Source: Corallococcus coralloides DSM 2259 (GTDB lineage: Bacteria; Myxococcota; Myxococcia; Myxococcales; Myxococcaceae). From it: 64,000 nucleotides of DNA. The translations under genes were made by a program, and so were the position numbers. Shown here piece after piece: positions 34,102-49,428 of this stretch (position 1 is its first letter; every line of letters starts with the position of its first letter). The notes beneath the pieces are model-generated. The model made no database searches. It was not told the DNA's origin and worked only from the letters and a program-made list of their open reading frames with translations. Location: positions 9,212,328-9,276,327 of the forward strand of contig NC_017030.1 of the NCBI RefSeq assembly GCF_000255295.1, in the 5' to 3' direction.

Positions 34102-35502
34102 TCAGCCGCCGAGCGCCACGTTCTCCAGCACGCCCAGCGCGTCCGGGACGAGCACGGCGGCGGAGTAGTAGGTGCTCACCAGGTAGTTCGTGATGGCCTG
34201 GTCGTTCACGGCCATGCGCTTCACGGTGAGGCTCGGCTCCACCTCGTCGGGGATGCCCGCGTTGTGCAGCCCCACCACGCCCTGGTCGTCCTGACCGATG
34301 CGCATGGCGATGATGGAGGTGGTGTTCTCCCGGCTGATGGGCAGCTTGTCGCACGGGAGGATGGGCACCCCGCGCCACGCCTGGAACTTCGCCCCGCCCA
34401 CGTCCACGACCGTGGGGTACAGGCCGCGCTTGTTGCACTCCCGGCCGAACGCCGCGATGGCACGCGGGTGGGCCAGGAAGTAGCGCGTCTTGCGGCGGCG
34501 CGTCAGCAGCTCATCCATGTCGTCCGGCGTCGGCGGACCCGAGCGGGTGTTGATGCGCTGCTTGAGGTCGGCGTTGTGCAGCAGGCCGAACTCCGGGTTG
34601 TTGATGAGCTCCCACTCCTTGCGCTCCTTCAGCGCCTCGATGGTCAGCCGCAGCTGCTCCGCGGTCTGGTTCATCGGGTCGTTGAAGATGTCCGACACGC
34701 GGGTGTGCACGCGCAGGATGGTCTGCGCCACGCTCAGCTCGTACTCGCGCGGCTTCAGCTCGTAGTCCACGAAGGTGCCGGGCAGCACGGGCTCGCCGTG
34801 GTGGCCGGCGGCCAGCGCGATGGCGGCCTGTCCCGCCTTGTCCTGGGGCTTCTTGAGGTTGGCCCGGTAGCGCTCCACGTGCGCCTTCAGCGCCGGGGAC
34901 TGGGTGATGAGGGACTCGAACACGCCCTGCGGCAGCGCCATCACCGTGCAGGCCGTGACGGCCTTGACGGTGAAGGTCCACACGTCGTTCGACTCCACCA
35001 CCGCCTGGTCACCGAAGTGGTCGCCGTCCGCCAGCGTGTCCAGCACGACGGGGTCGCCGTACTTGCCGGCCGTCAGCTTCTGCGCCTTGCCGTGCGCCAG
35101 CAGGTAGACGTGCTCGGCGGACTTGCCCGCCTCCACGATGGTGTCGCCCGCCCTGTAGTGCTGCTGGGCGAAGCGGCCCGCCAGGGTGCGGATGAGCAGG
35201 TCATCCACGTCCTGGAAGCCCCGCATCAACGGCAGCTTGAGCAGCTCCTGGGGGATGATCTCCACCTTGGCGCCGATGTTGCTGAAGTTCAGCCGGTCGT
35301 CGCCCACGGTGTACGTCAGCCGCCGGTTCACGCGGTACGTACCGCCGGACACCTGCACCCAGGGCAGGATGCTCAGCAGGTAGCGGGGCGAGATGCCCTG
35401 CATCACCGGCTGCGTCTTCGTCGTCGTCGCGAGCTGGCGCGCACCCGCCGTGCTGAGGGTGGTGCCCTCGTGCGCCGCTACGTCCTTCTGTGAAGTCGTC
35501 AT
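34102..35502 (-). CDS. Family 2B encapsulin shell protein 1 with CBD-like insertion
   Basis: 466 residues of the family 2B encapsulin (EshA-like) type, an HK97-fold shell protein. The N-terminal arm ends [20 protein letters not shown] (about 21-40). The E-loop region is [20 protein letters not shown] (52-71). A cyclic-nucleotide-binding-like domain is inserted at about 105-210 ([19 protein letters not shown] at its phosphate cassette, without the usual Arg). The remaining P- and A-domain carries [24 protein letters not shown] and [20 protein letters not shown]. It is the last gene of the geosmin synthase operon, 33 bases after shell 2. Two-component shells are expected to enclose the cyclase. 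Confidence 0.9.
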   Translation of the reverse strand: MTTSQKDVAAHEGTTLSTAGARQLATTTKTQPVMQGISPRYLLSILPWVQVSGGTYRVNRRLTYTVGDDRLNFSNIGAKVEIIPQELLKLPLMRGFQDVDDLLIRTLAGRFAQQHYRAGDTIVEAGKSAEHVYLLAHGKAQKLTAGKYGDPVVLDTLADGDHFGDQAVVESNDVWTFTVKAVTACTVMALPQGVFESLITQSPALKAHVERYRANLKKPQDKAGQAAIALAAGHHGEPVLPGTFVDYELKPREYELSVAQTILRVHTRVSDIFNDPMNQTAEQLRLTIEALKERKEWELINNPEFGLLHNADLKQRINTRSGPPTPDDMDELLTRRRKTRYFLAHPRAIAAFGRECNKRGLYPTVVDVGGAKFQAWRGVPILPCDKLPISRENTTSIIAMRIGQDDQGVVGLHNAGIPDEVEPSLTVKRMAVNDQAITNYLVSTYYSAAVLVPDALGVLENVALGG

Positions 35503-35535
35503 GGAAGAACCTTCCCGTTACGTGCGGACGAAGAA

Positions 35536-36933
35536 CTACGAGCGGCCCAGCTCCACGCTCTCCAGGATGCCCAGCGCGTCCGGCGTCAGCACCGCCGCGG
35601 AGAAGTACGCCGTCACCAGGTAGTTCATGATGGCCTTCTCGTTGATGCCCATGAACCGGACGTTCAGGCTGGGCTCGATCTCATCCGGGATGCCCGCCTG
35701 GTGCAGGCCGACGACGCCCTGGTTCTTCTCACCCGCGCGCATCAGCATGATGGACGTGGTGCGCGACTCGCTGATGGGCAGCTTGTTGCAGGACACGATG
35801 GGGATGCCGCGCCACGCGGGCACCATGGTCCCGTTCACGTCGGCGCTGGTGGGGTAGATGCCCCGCTTGTTGCACTCCTGCCCGAACGCGGCGATGGCGC
35901 GCGGGTGGGCCAGGAAGAACGACGGCTCCTTCCACACCGTGGCCAAGAGCTCGTCCATGTCGTCCGGCGTCGGCGCGCCGGAGCGGGTGTGGATGCGCTG
36001 CTTGAGGTCCGCGTTGTGCAGCAGGCCGAACTCACGGTTGTTGATGAGCTCGTGCTCCTTGCGCTCCTTCAGCGCCTCCACCGTCAGACGCAGCTGCTGC
36101 TGGGTCTGGTTCATGGGGTCGTTGAAGAGGTCCGCGACGCGCGTGTGGATCTGCAGCACGGTCTGCGCGACGGCCAGCTCGTACTCGCGCGGGTGCGTCT
36201 CGTAGTCCACGAAGGTGCCGGGGAGCACGGGCTCGCCGTGGTGGCCGGCGGCCAGCTCGATGGCCTTCTGACCGGCCGTGTCCTGCTTCTTCTTGGAGCG
36301 GGCCTTGAAGTTCTCGATGTGCTTCTGCAGCGACGGCACCTGCGCCACGACCGCCTCGAAGGCGGACTGCTGGAGGACGAGCGCGATGACCGGCGTCACG
36401 GCCTTCGCCGTGAACTGCCAGTAGTCCTGCGACTCCAGCAGCGCCTGGTAGCTGTAGTGGTCGCCGTCCGCCAGCGTCTCCAGCACCAGCGGCTCGCCGT
36501 ACTTGCCGGTGCCGATGCGGTTCACCTTGCCGTGGGCGATGAGGACGATGGAGTCCGCTTCCTTGCCGGCCTCGGTGATGACCTCACCGGCCTTGAACTC
36601 CTTCTGCTCGAAGCGGTTGGCCAGCGCGGTGAGCGCGTCCACGTCTTCATAGCCGCGCAGCAGGGGCAGCTCGCCCAGCTCCTGCGGAATCACCTGCACC
36701 TTGGCGCCGGTGCTGGTGAAGGTGACGCGGCCGTCGCCCACCGCGTAGGTCATGCGGCGGTTGACGCGGTACGTACCGCCGGACACCTGCACCCACGGCA
36801 GCAGCTTGAGCAGCGTCCGCGAGGAGATGCCCTGCATCTGCGGCTCGGACTTGGTCGTCGTCGCCAGCTGACGCGCCGCCTGCGTGCCAAGGCTCTGGTT
36901 GTTGTCGTCGAACTTCTTCAGGTCGTTGGACAT
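35536..36933 (-). CDS. Family 2B encapsulin shell protein 2 with CBD-like insertion
   Basis: 465 residues, closely similar to shell 1 over its whole length: same E-loop block ([20 protein letters not shown], about 51-70), CBD-like insertion at about 104-210, [23 protein letters not shown], and [21 protein letters not shown]. Its N-terminus reads [15 protein letters not shown] (14-28); residues 15-21 match the LGTxAxR motif found twice in the geosmin synthase. The CBD cassette is more degenerate than in shell 1 ([20 protein letters not shown]). Located 53 bases after the synthase and 33 before shell 1, so one operon makes cargo and two shell subunits. Confidence 0.9.
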   Translation of the reverse strand: MSNDLKKFDDNNQSLGTQAARQLATTTKSEPQMQGISSRTLLKLLPWVQVSGGTYRVNRRMTYAVGDGRVTFTSTGAKVQVIPQELGELPLLRGYEDVDALTALANRFEQKEFKAGEVITEAGKEADSIVLIAHGKVNRIGTGKYGEPLVLETLADGDHYSYQALLESQDYWQFTAKAVTPVIALVLQQSAFEAVVAQVPSLQKHIENFKARSKKKQDTAGQKAIELAAGHHGEPVLPGTFVDYETHPREYELAVAQTVLQIHTRVADLFNDPMNQTQQQLRLTVEALKERKEHELINNREFGLLHNADLKQRIHTRSGAPTPDDMDELLATVWKEPSFFLAHPRAIAAFGQECNKRGIYPTSADVNGTMVPAWRGIPIVSCNKLPISESRTTSIMLMRAGEKNQGVVGLHQAGIPDEIEPSLNVRFMGINEKAIMNYLVTAYFSAAVLTPDALGILESVELGRS

Positions 36934-36986
36934 GGGGCCACCTTCTCCAGGTTAAGGATTCAAAAGGCTTCAGACTTCGGTTGGAC

Positions 36987-39334
<2,348 letters not shown>

Positions 39335-39467
39335 CTGCTGGATAAGGCTTCGCGGGGATGCCGGCTGACCCCTCCTGGATCAGTCGTTGAGAAGGAGAGA
39401 GACCTCCTGCGGGGGGCGCATTCCGTCGAGCGACGTTCGCCTCCCCGCGTGACCCTCGCGTGACCTT

Positions 39468-39869
39468 CTAGCGGCGCGTGGAACGGCGCGCGGAGCTCTT
39501 GCGAGCGGACGTCTTGCGCGCGGGGCTCTTGCGAGCGGACGTCTTGCGCGCGGTGCGGCCGGCGGCGGCGCGACGGGCCGGGGCCTTGCGGGCACCGCGC
39601 TTGGCGGTGGCCTTCTTCGCGGCGCCGCGCTTCGCCGTGCCGCGCTTGCCAGCGGCCTTCTTCGCGGTGCGCTTGCCCGCGGCCTTCTTCGCGGTGGTGC
39701 GCTTGGAGGTCGCCTTCTTCGCGGCCCCCGTGCGGCGGGACGACGCCTTGCGGGCGCCCTTGCGCGCACCGGAGGAGCGGCGGCGCGACGGCGTGGCCTC
39801 ACCGACCGGCAGCATCGTGTTGGACGACGGGGTCTCGTTCGGGTCCTGCATGTTCGACTCGGCGTGCAT
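39468..39869 (-). CDS. Histone H1-like KAAK-repeat DNA-binding protein
   Basis: 133 residues. After an acidic 30-residue start (MHAESNMQDPNETPSSN) the protein is almost entirely Lys, Arg, Ala, Ser and Thr, with repeats of the types RTAKKAAGKR, TAKRGAAKKA and KTSARKSPARK. This matches the bacterial histone H1-like (HC1/AlgP) proteins that bind and compact DNA non-specifically. ATG at 39867-39869 has a GGAGG ribosome-binding site seven bases away. It lies upstream of the geosmin operon on the same strand with a 220-base gap, so separate control is likely. Confidence 0.85.
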   Translation of the reverse strand: MHAESNMQDPNETPSSNTMLPVGEATPSRRRSSGARKGARKASSRRTGAAKKATSKRTTAKKAAGKRTAKKAAGKRGTAKRGAAKKATAKRGARKAPARRAAAGRTARKTSARKSPARKTSARKSSARRSTRR

Positions 39870-40033
39870 CAAAAACCTCCAGGGTTGACGACCCTGCAAG
39901 GGTAAGCGCAACCGCCGGAAGTGCACGCATGGCCCCCGCGCAGATGCACTCCAGCTGACGAATGCGCGCGGTGCTACATCCCGCGCGAGGCCGAGAATCC
40001 GGCTCCGGAGCGCACGCGCGCCGCGCGGACCGC

Positions 40034-41122
40034 TCAAGCCGCGCCCTTCAGGAACGCGGCCAGCTTCTCGTACGCCACGGCCAGCGGAGGGATGGGCGCG
40101 CTCTCGTGGAGCTGGTGCGCCTGCGCCGTCTCACCGGGTCCGAAGTTCACCGCGTCCACGCCCCACTCGCCGAAGCGGGCCACGTCCGTCCACGCCTGCT
40201 TCGACGCGGCGGGCAGCCCCGTGAGCGACATCAGCCGCTGGAACAGCGGGTTGCCCGCGGCCACCGGCCCGCTGGGCGACGCGTCCGTGAACTCCACCTC
40301 CGCGCGGCCCGCCACCAGCGCCAGCACGTCCTCCTTCGCCTGCGCCACGCTCTTGCCCGGCGCGAAGCGGTAGTTGAGGTTCAGCTCGAATGCCTCCGGC
40401 ACCACGTTGCGCGCCCGGCCGCCCTTGGCCAGCGTGGCGCTGATGACTTCGTAGAAGGGGAAGCCCGCGACGTTCACCTCCACGCGCTCGCGGCTGAGCA
40501 GCTCCGTGAGCAACGGCCCCGCCTTGTGGATGGCGTTCTCCCCCTGCCACGGCCGCGCGGAGTGCGCGCTCTTCCCCGTGAAGCGGACCGTCACCTGCAT
40601 GCTGCCGACGCAGCCCACCTGCACCACGCCGTCCGTGGGCTCCATGGCGATGCCGAACTTCACGCGGGACAGGTCCGGCCGCTTCTCGTACAGCGGGATG
40701 AGGCCGCTCTCCGCGTAGGCGCCCTCCTCTCGCTCGTACAGGAGGAAGGCCACGTTGACGGGCAGCGCGTCGCGCTTCAAGTCCTCCGCCAGCGCCATCA
40801 TCACCGCGACGCCGCCCTTCATGTCGGACGCGCCCAGCCCGTGCACGCGCTCCCCTTCGATGCGCGGCGCGCGGCCCACATCCCCGGGGTGCATGGGCAC
40901 CGTGTCCAGGTGGCCGATGAGCGCCACCGTGGGCCGGGGGTCCTCCAGCGAGCCCAACAGCAGCGTGTGCCCGACGCGGAAGACCTCCTCGCGGCGGAAG
41001 TGCTTCAGCGCCCAGCCTTCCACGTGGTCCGCGATGGGACCTTCGTGGCCAATGGGGCTTTCAATGCGACACAGCTCGAGCGTCGTCTGGGCGAGTCGGG
41101 TGGCGAGGTCGGTGGAGGCCAT
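40034..41122 (-). CDS. dapE: Succinyl-diaminopimelate desuccinylase (M20 family)
   Basis: 362 residues. Cleaves N-succinyl-L,L-diaminopimelate in lysine and peptidoglycan precursor synthesis, a zinc enzyme. Metal and catalytic residues: H71 and D73 in GHLDTVP, D100 in GASDMKGG, E132/E133 in YEREEGAYAESG. It has the dimerisation insert of M20 peptidases. The start MASTDLATRLAQTTLELCRIESP is preferred; TATGGT ends nine bases before it, as in several other genes here. dapD lies 760 bases upstream on the same strand with a ChrR-like gene between. ArgE-type activity is an alternative, but the dapD neighbour favours DapE. Confidence 0.9.
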   Translation of the reverse strand: MASTDLATRLAQTTLELCRIESPIGHEGPIADHVEGWALKHFRREEVFRVGHTLLLGSLEDPRPTVALIGHLDTVPMHPGDVGRAPRIEGERVHGLGASDMKGGVAVMMALAEDLKRDALPVNVAFLLYEREEGAYAESGLIPLYEKRPDLSRVKFGIAMEPTDGVVQVGCVGSMQVTVRFTGKSAHSARPWQGENAIHKAGPLLTELLSRERVEVNVAGFPFYEVISATLAKGGRARNVVPEAFELNLNYRFAPGKSVAQAKEDVLALVAGRAEVEFTDASPSGPVAAGNPLFQRLMSLTGLPAASKQAWTDVARFGEWGVDAVNFGPGETAQAHQLHESAPIPPLAVAYEKLAAFLKGAA

Positions 41123-41167
41123 GCGCGAAGCACCATACTCCCCGCCCGTGCCCGGCACACCGTCCCC

Positions 41168-41800
41168 TCAGGCGCCGTCCGCCAGCTCTTCGAAAGACGT
41201 CACGCCATCCAACACCGTGACGCAGATGCACGCGGGGCCCTCAAGCGCGGTGAAGTCGTGCAGCGAGCCGTCCGGCTTCTCCAGCTCGTCCCCGGGCCAT
41301 ATTTCATGACCGGAGTCCTCGCGGAAGCCACCCTCCAGCACCAGGTTCCACTCGCGGCCCAGGTGCGTGTGGCGCGGGTAGCGGGCGCCGGGCTGGAGGC
41401 GCACGATGGCGGCCATCATCCCCTCGCGCGCCGGGCCCGTCTCCACCGGCATCAGCTCCACGCCCTCCACCGGGCCGGGCATCCAGTTGGAGGGCTCCGC
41501 CATGGACTCCAGCAGCTCGCGGGTCCGCGCCTCCGCCACGTCCAGGAACGCGGCGACCTCCCCGGCCTGGCGGGCGAAGCGGCCGGGCCCCTCCATCCGC
41601 TCCATCAGGCGCGTGAGCACGGAGGCAGGAGGCGCCACCGGCTCCACGAGCGCCCCCAGCGCATCCACGGCGGGCGTCAGCCGGGCCAGCTCCGCCCGGC
41701 AGCGCTCACAGCCATCCAGGTGGCGGGCCGCGGCGTTACGCCGGGCCGGCTCCAGGGTCCCGAGCAGCCACTCGGGGAGGATGTCGTCGAGGTGTTCCAT
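41168..41800 (-). CDS. ChrR-like anti-sigma factor with cupin domain
   Basis: 210 residues from MEHLDDILPEWLLGTLEP. The N-terminal anti-sigma domain carries the zinc motif H27-x3-C31-x2-C34 (HLDGCERC). The C-terminal half is a cupin (about 100-205) with YPRHTHLGREWNLVLEGGFREDSGHEIWPGDEL. ChrR-type proteins use both metal-binding parts to sense singlet oxygen or peroxides and release an ECF sigma factor, but no sigma factor gene is adjacent; the gene sits between dapD and dapE. Two CGTAACAA repeats lie 23-42 bases upstream of its start. Confidence 0.88.
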   Translation of the reverse strand: MEHLDDILPEWLLGTLEPARRNAAARHLDGCERCRAELARLTPAVDALGALVEPVAPPASVLTRLMERMEGPGRFARQAGEVAAFLDVAEARTRELLESMAEPSNWMPGPVEGVELMPVETGPAREGMMAAIVRLQPGARYPRHTHLGREWNLVLEGGFREDSGHEIWPGDELEKPDGSLHDFTALEGPACICVTVLDGVTSFEELADGA

Positions 41801-41822
41801 GCTCTCCTGAGAACGGCTCGGA

Positions 41823-41842
41823 CGTAACAAGTCGCGTAACAA
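41823..41842 (-). promoter_or_regulatory. Direct repeat CGTAACAA upstream of the ChrR-like gene
   Basis: CGTAACAA occurs at 41823-41830 and 41835-41842 (TTGTTACG in the gene's direction), a 12-base offset, ending 23 bases before the start codon. Candidate activator or sigma-factor binding site. Confidence 0.45.
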
Positions 41843-41883
41843 CCCCTATACGCGCCCCCGCCCGCGCCGGATTTGTCGCAGGC

Positions 41884-42711
41884 TCACACCGCGACGGCGA
41901 AGTCCCGCAGGGCTGCGTTGAGGCTGGTCTTCTGGTCGGTGGAGGCCTTGCGCTGTCCGATGATGAGCGCGCACGGGACCATGTATTTGCCGGCGGGGAA
42001 CTGCTTCTCCCGCATGCCCGGAATCACCACGCTGCGCGCCGGCACGCGGCCCTTGTGGATGACCTCCTGGGGCCCGGTGACGTCGATGATCTGCGTGGAC
42101 GCGGTCAGCACCACGTTGGCGCCGAGCACCGCCTCCTCCTCCACCACCACGCCCTCCACCACGATGGAGCGGCTGCCCAGGAAGGCGCCGTCCTCGATGA
42201 TGACCGGCGACGCGGTGGGCGGCTCGAGCACGCCGCCCAGGCCCACGCCGCCGGACAGGTGGACGTTGCGGCCCACCTGCGCGCACGAGCCCACCGTGGC
42301 CCACGTGTCCACCATGGTGCCCGCGCCCACCCGCGCGCCGATGTTCACGTACCCGGGCATCACCACCGCGCCCTTTTCCACGAAGGCGCCGTAGCGCACG
42401 GTGCCCGGCGGCACCACGCGCACGCCCGCCGCCTCCAGGCCCTTCTTCAGGGGCACCTTGTCGTAGAACTCGAAGGGGCCCACCTCCATCACCTTCATCT
42501 CCGACACGGCGAAGAACAGGAGGATGGCCTCCTTCACCCAGGCGTTGACCCGCCAGCCTTCCGGGCCCTTCTCCGCGACGCGCAACTCCCCGGTGTCCAG
42601 CCGCGCGAGCGTCTCGCGCACCGCCGCCACCGTGTCCGCGTCCTTCAGTTTCGCCCGGTCCGCGAACGCCGCGGACACCCGCTGGGAGAGCTCTTCGAGG
42701 GATGTCGCCAT
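41884..42711 (-). CDS. dapD: Tetrahydrodipicolinate N-succinyltransferase
   Basis: 275 residues, the DapD length. Adds succinyl from succinyl-CoA to tetrahydrodipicolinate in the diaminopimelate branch of lysine synthesis. A left-handed beta-helix of hexapeptide repeats is evident in GAFVEKGAVVMPGYVNIGARVGAGTMVDTW, GSCAQVGRNVHLSGGVGLGGVLEP, PVIIEDGAFLGSRSIVVEGVVVEEEAVLGANVVL. ATG at 42709-42711. The partner gene dapE lies downstream on the same strand, separated by the ChrR-like gene. Confidence 0.96.
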   Translation of the reverse strand: MATSLEELSQRVSAAFADRAKLKDADTVAAVRETLARLDTGELRVAEKGPEGWRVNAWVKEAILLFFAVSEMKVMEVGPFEFYDKVPLKKGLEAAGVRVVPPGTVRYGAFVEKGAVVMPGYVNIGARVGAGTMVDTWATVGSCAQVGRNVHLSGGVGLGGVLEPPTASPVIIEDGAFLGSRSIVVEGVVVEEEAVLGANVVLTASTQIIDVTGPQEVIHKGRVPARSVVIPGMREKQFPAGKYMVPCALIIGQRKASTDQKTSLNAALRDFAVAV

Positions 42712-42774
42712 GGCGCCGAGTTGAATCACACTTCAGGTGCCCGCGCCCTCCTCAATGTCCACCGCCGGACGGCC

Positions 42775-43086
42775 TCACGCGTGCGACGACTCGAGCCCCA
42801 GCACCAGGGGCAGGGTCTGTGTCGGGATTTCACCGTGAAACGCGGGATCCGCGTGAGACAGCGGGCCGGTGCCCTCCTTCAGGATGACGGCGCCCTGGAG
42901 CACCCGGCCCACGGCGGACAGGGGAGCCTCCTTCCAGTCGCGATGCCGAACGAAGGGTGAGCGCCGGACGTAGAGATGCTCCTGGCCGATGAGGGCCACG
43001 TACCCCAGGAGCGCCCCGTCCGCCGAGCGGACGCGCATGCCGCTGATGATGGAGCGCCGTTCGGACGGCGTGTCGTTGAAAGCCAT
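42775..43086 (-). CDS. Small conserved protein, PRC-barrel-like
   Basis: 103 residues. The core SIISGMRVRSADGALLGYVALIGQEHLYVRR matches the opening of small PRC-barrel/DUF2171-type domains, followed by VRHRDWKEAPLSAVGRVLQGAVILKEG. No signal peptide. Function unknown; such domains often mediate protein or RNA contacts. It is divergent from the decarboxylase gene. Confidence 0.65.
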   Translation of the reverse strand: MAFNDTPSERRSIISGMRVRSADGALLGYVALIGQEHLYVRRSPFVRHRDWKEAPLSAVGRVLQGAVILKEGTGPLSHADPAFHGEIPTQTLPLVLGLESSHA

Positions 43087-43280
43087 CGGTCGTCTCCTCC
43101 TGTGCGTCGGAAAGGTGGGGACGGCCCGTGGGCGCCGCGAGCCGCCCGCCCCTTCGCCGGGCCCCTGCCCGCCCGGTCGCCCCGGGAGCGGAAGGGGTCC
43201 GCCGGCCTGGAGCCCGTCCGGCCCCTCGCGCCCGGGTTTCCCGCACCTGGAGGACGCACTCCCGTTAGCGTGGGCCCGCC

Positions 43281-46806
<3,526 letters not shown>

Positions 46807-46831
46807 GGTTCCCCTCTCCCGCTGTACCGTG

Positions 46832-46865
46832 ACGGCGCCGGACCTCTTTCAGGGGTCGGCGCCGT
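46832..46865. terminator. Hairpin at the convergent ends of mreB and the large membrane-protein gene
   Basis: ACGGCGCCG (46832-46840) and CGGCGCCGT (46857-46865) form a nine-base stem with further pairing inside. It starts 26 bases after the mreB stop and covers the stop codon of the convergent gene. Confidence 0.65.
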
Positions 46866-49227
46866 TCGCGTTTCCGGCCGTCGTGGTGACGGCGGCGGCC
46901 CGGGGCAGCGGCAGCCCCGTGGGCCTGACGATGCGCGCCTCGCAGTGGGGGCGGCGGCCCTCCCGGTCGTCCTCCTGGCGGGCCTGCTCCTCCACGGCGG
47001 CGCCTCGCAGGAGCATCCCCGGGGGGATGGACCGCTCCACCTTCGTGTCCATGCAGGCGTCGAACGCGCGGCGCATCCAGGGGCCGGCGGCGCGGACGGC
47101 GAAGCCTCCCAGCGCGTCCACGCGGGTGAGGCCATCCAGGCGCTCGACGAAGACCGGGTAGCCCTCCTGCGCGTTGCGCCGGGCGTGGACCAGGGTGGCG
47201 GCGGCGCGCAGGCCCGGGTCCAGGCGGAGGAGCTCCGGTCCTGAGTTGCGCGAGGCGGACAGGACGTGGTTGCGCAGCGGTTCGCGCGCGAGCATCACCG
47301 GCAGCGACGCATTGAAGAGGTTCTTCGCGCGCGCATCCCCCTCCCGCGTGAGCTCCAGCGCGAGCAGCGCGGCGACCTCCGGGTCCAGGCGGGACAGCAC
47401 GGCCTCGGGCTCCTTCACGGCGTGCGTCAACGCGCGCTTCGGGTCCTGCAGCACGTCCCGGGTGAGGCGCAGCACGGCGCTGTCCACGGGTGACGTCATC
47501 GCCGCGAGCTCCGCCTCCTTGGGCAAGCGCTGGCCGGTGAGCAGGTCCAACAGCGCCATCCGCTCCGGCTGCCGAGCCAGGGCGGGGGGGATCCAGTCGC
47601 GCATCACGTAGGACGTGTGCTCGGGCCCGGCGGCCGCGGCCGTGCGTCCGGCCAGCACCAGGAAGTCCCAGGTCCGGCGGCGCGTGTCCTCGGCGTAGCG
47701 GCGCACCACCGTGGTGGCCGCGTCGCGCAGCTGCGCGCGCAGGAGGATGCGCACGTCCAGCTCCAGCGCCTCCAGGGTGTCCGGCGGGTGCTTCTCCTCG
47801 AGTGCCTTCAGCTGTCTCGCCGTCTCGGTGATGAAGTCCTGGCGCTCGCTGTCACTCCAGGGCCGCGCGTCCCCCAGCTCGAAGCGCCAGCGCGCATCCA
47901 GCCAGGCACGGACCACGTCGGGCGAGTCCGGGAAGCGCTTCGCCAGCGCCTGGTACGCGGCGACGGCCTCCGCGGTGCCCAGGGACGGCGGGCTCGCGAG
48001 CTGGAGGTAGAGGGCGGCCAGCGGTGAGTCCGGATGATGCTGCGCGTGCTCCGTGTAGCGGGCGCGGGCCGCGTCTCCGTCTCCAATGAGGCGCAGCAGT
48101 GACAGCGCCAGCGCCTGCGCGCCCGGATCCTCCTGCCAGGTGTGCATCAGCATCGCCGCGTAGCCGCGCGTGTTGCGCCAGCGCAGGGCGTCCGGGAGGT
48201 TCACCGGCGCCTGCGAGTCCAGGATGAGCAGGGCGCGCGCGGCCATCTCCCGCGCCAGGACATTCCCTGGCTCCACCTGTGCGACGGCGGAAGCCACGCG
48301 GCCCGCGGACTCCCAGCGTCCTGCTTCCGCGAAGGCGCGTGCAGCGGCCTCCCAGCTCGCGGCCTGGACGGAGAGTCGCTCGCCCGGCTGGAGCACCATG
48401 GCGCTCTCCGGCAGGGACCTGGAGCGTGGGCCCGAGGAGGTGGCCCCGTCATCAGGGACCGCCTCCAGCATCGCCGCGCCCTTCACGTTGTAGAGGATCC
48501 GCTCGCCGTCGGTCGGCAGCCACACGTCCTCGATGACGGGCTCCTGGCCGGGCCAGGTCGTCACCGCGCGGAGCAGGTCGTCTCCCAGCTTCACGCGCCC
48601 CTGCTCCTGCGTCCCGGGCGCCACGACCCAGTGCTCGCCGCCGATGCGCACGTCCACGGGGCGCGACAGGCCATTGATGACTGTCACGGCGCGCATGCTG
48701 CGAGCCTCCAGCCACACCGCGCCCAGCCCCGTCAGGCCGCAGAGCCCCAGCGCCATCGCAGTAAGGGCCGTCGCGCGGCGGCGAGACCTGCCGCGTGAAG
48801 GTGGCACCTGACCGATGACCTGGAGCGGCGCCTTGCCGTCAGAGCGCACGAGGTAGCCGTCCAGGGGCCACACGGGAACGCCCAGCACCGTCACGGTGCG
48901 CTCGGCGACGAAGGGAGCGTTCGGGGCGGCGCCACGAGGAGGCGCGCCCCTCCATCGCACGCCCGTCCCCAGCACGGAGGACGCGGACGGCGGACGGGCC
49001 GCGATGACGAAGGCTCTCCGGTCCTCCACCAGCGCCGCCAGCAGCTCCCGCGTGGGCCCGGGCGGCTCGTGCTCCAGCCGGCGTGAGAGCACCGCGTACA
49101 CCGCCCACGCATCACCCCGCGCGAGCGCCTCCGACAGCGCGGCACCCGGCAGGAGCTCCGCCAGACGCGGCGCGCGCTCCAGCAGGCCGCTGGGGTCCAT
49201 GACAGGGGCGAGGGACATGGCCCGCAT
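46849..49227 (-). CDS. Large membrane-anchored repeat-rich protein
   Basis: 792 residues, or slightly fewer if Met4 or Met10 is used. A cytoplasmic N-terminal region (about 1-150) ends with GRSRRRATALTAM and one transmembrane helix (about 152-174). The large exported part has a beta segment (AVTVINGLSRPVDVRIGGEHWVVAPG) followed by Ala/Leu-rich helices in about 280-700 that look like tetratricopeptide or HEAT-type repeats (AARAFAEAGRWESAGRVASAVAQVEPGN). No family is recognised. Array B and a partial duplicate of a small gene lie immediately upstream of its start. Confidence 0.75.
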   Translation of the reverse strand: MRAMSLAPVMDPSGLLERAPRLAELLPGAALSEALARGDAWAVYAVLSRRLEHEPPGPTRELLAALVEDRRAFVIAARPPSASSVLGTGVRWRGAPPRGAAPNAPFVAERTVTVLGVPVWPLDGYLVRSDGKAPLQVIGQVPPSRGRSRRRATALTAMALGLCGLTGLGAVWLEARSMRAVTVINGLSRPVDVRIGGEHWVVAPGTQEQGRVKLGDDLLRAVTTWPGQEPVIEDVWLPTDGERILYNVKGAAMLEAVPDDGATSSGPRSRSLPESAMVLQPGERLSVQAASWEAAARAFAEAGRWESAGRVASAVAQVEPGNVLAREMAARALLILDSQAPVNLPDALRWRNTRGYAAMLMHTWQEDPGAQALALSLLRLIGDGDAARARYTEHAQHHPDSPLAALYLQLASPPSLGTAEAVAAYQALAKRFPDSPDVVRAWLDARWRFELGDARPWSDSERQDFITETARQLKALEEKHPPDTLEALELDVRILLRAQLRDAATTVVRRYAEDTRRRTWDFLVLAGRTAAAAGPEHTSYVMRDWIPPALARQPERMALLDLLTGQRLPKEAELAAMTSPVDSAVLRLTRDVLQDPKRALTHAVKEPEAVLSRLDPEVAALLALELTREGDARAKNLFNASLPVMLAREPLRNHVLSASRNSGPELLRLDPGLRAAATLVHARRNAQEGYPVFVERLDGLTRVDALGGFAVRAAGPWMRRAFDACMDTKVERSIPPGMLLRGAAVEEQARQEDDREGRRPHCEARIVRPTGLPLPRAAAVTTTAGNANGADP

Positions 49228-49269
49228 TCAACCGGGTGCCAGCGGGGGGAAGGCAAGCCCCCGAGCCCC

Positions 49270-49345
49270 GAATCCCGTCAAGCCATGGCCCGAAGCGCCA
49301 GCGCGATGGATGCCTTCGACCTCAAGAGGGCCACCGTCATCCATC
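49270..49345 (+). pseudogene. Truncated copy of the 5' end of the gene at 50264
   Basis: This segment aligns without gaps to 50228-50303 at an offset of 958 bases: AAGCCC/AATCCC-type leader, GGCCCGAAGC, start codon (49306 versus 50264) and GCCTTCGACCTC are shared. In frame it reads MDAFDLKRATVIHRR beside MGAFDLVIISVIVAL, then diverges. It has no membrane helix and no proper end, so it is a non-functional partial duplicate. Array B lies between the two copies. Confidence 0.7.
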
Positions 49346-49428
49346 GCCGCGCCAGGCTCTCAGGCCAGCAGGCCGTCCCCACGGATGAGAACGTAAGAAC
49401 CCTGCCGTCCCCTGGCGGCGCGCATCAA

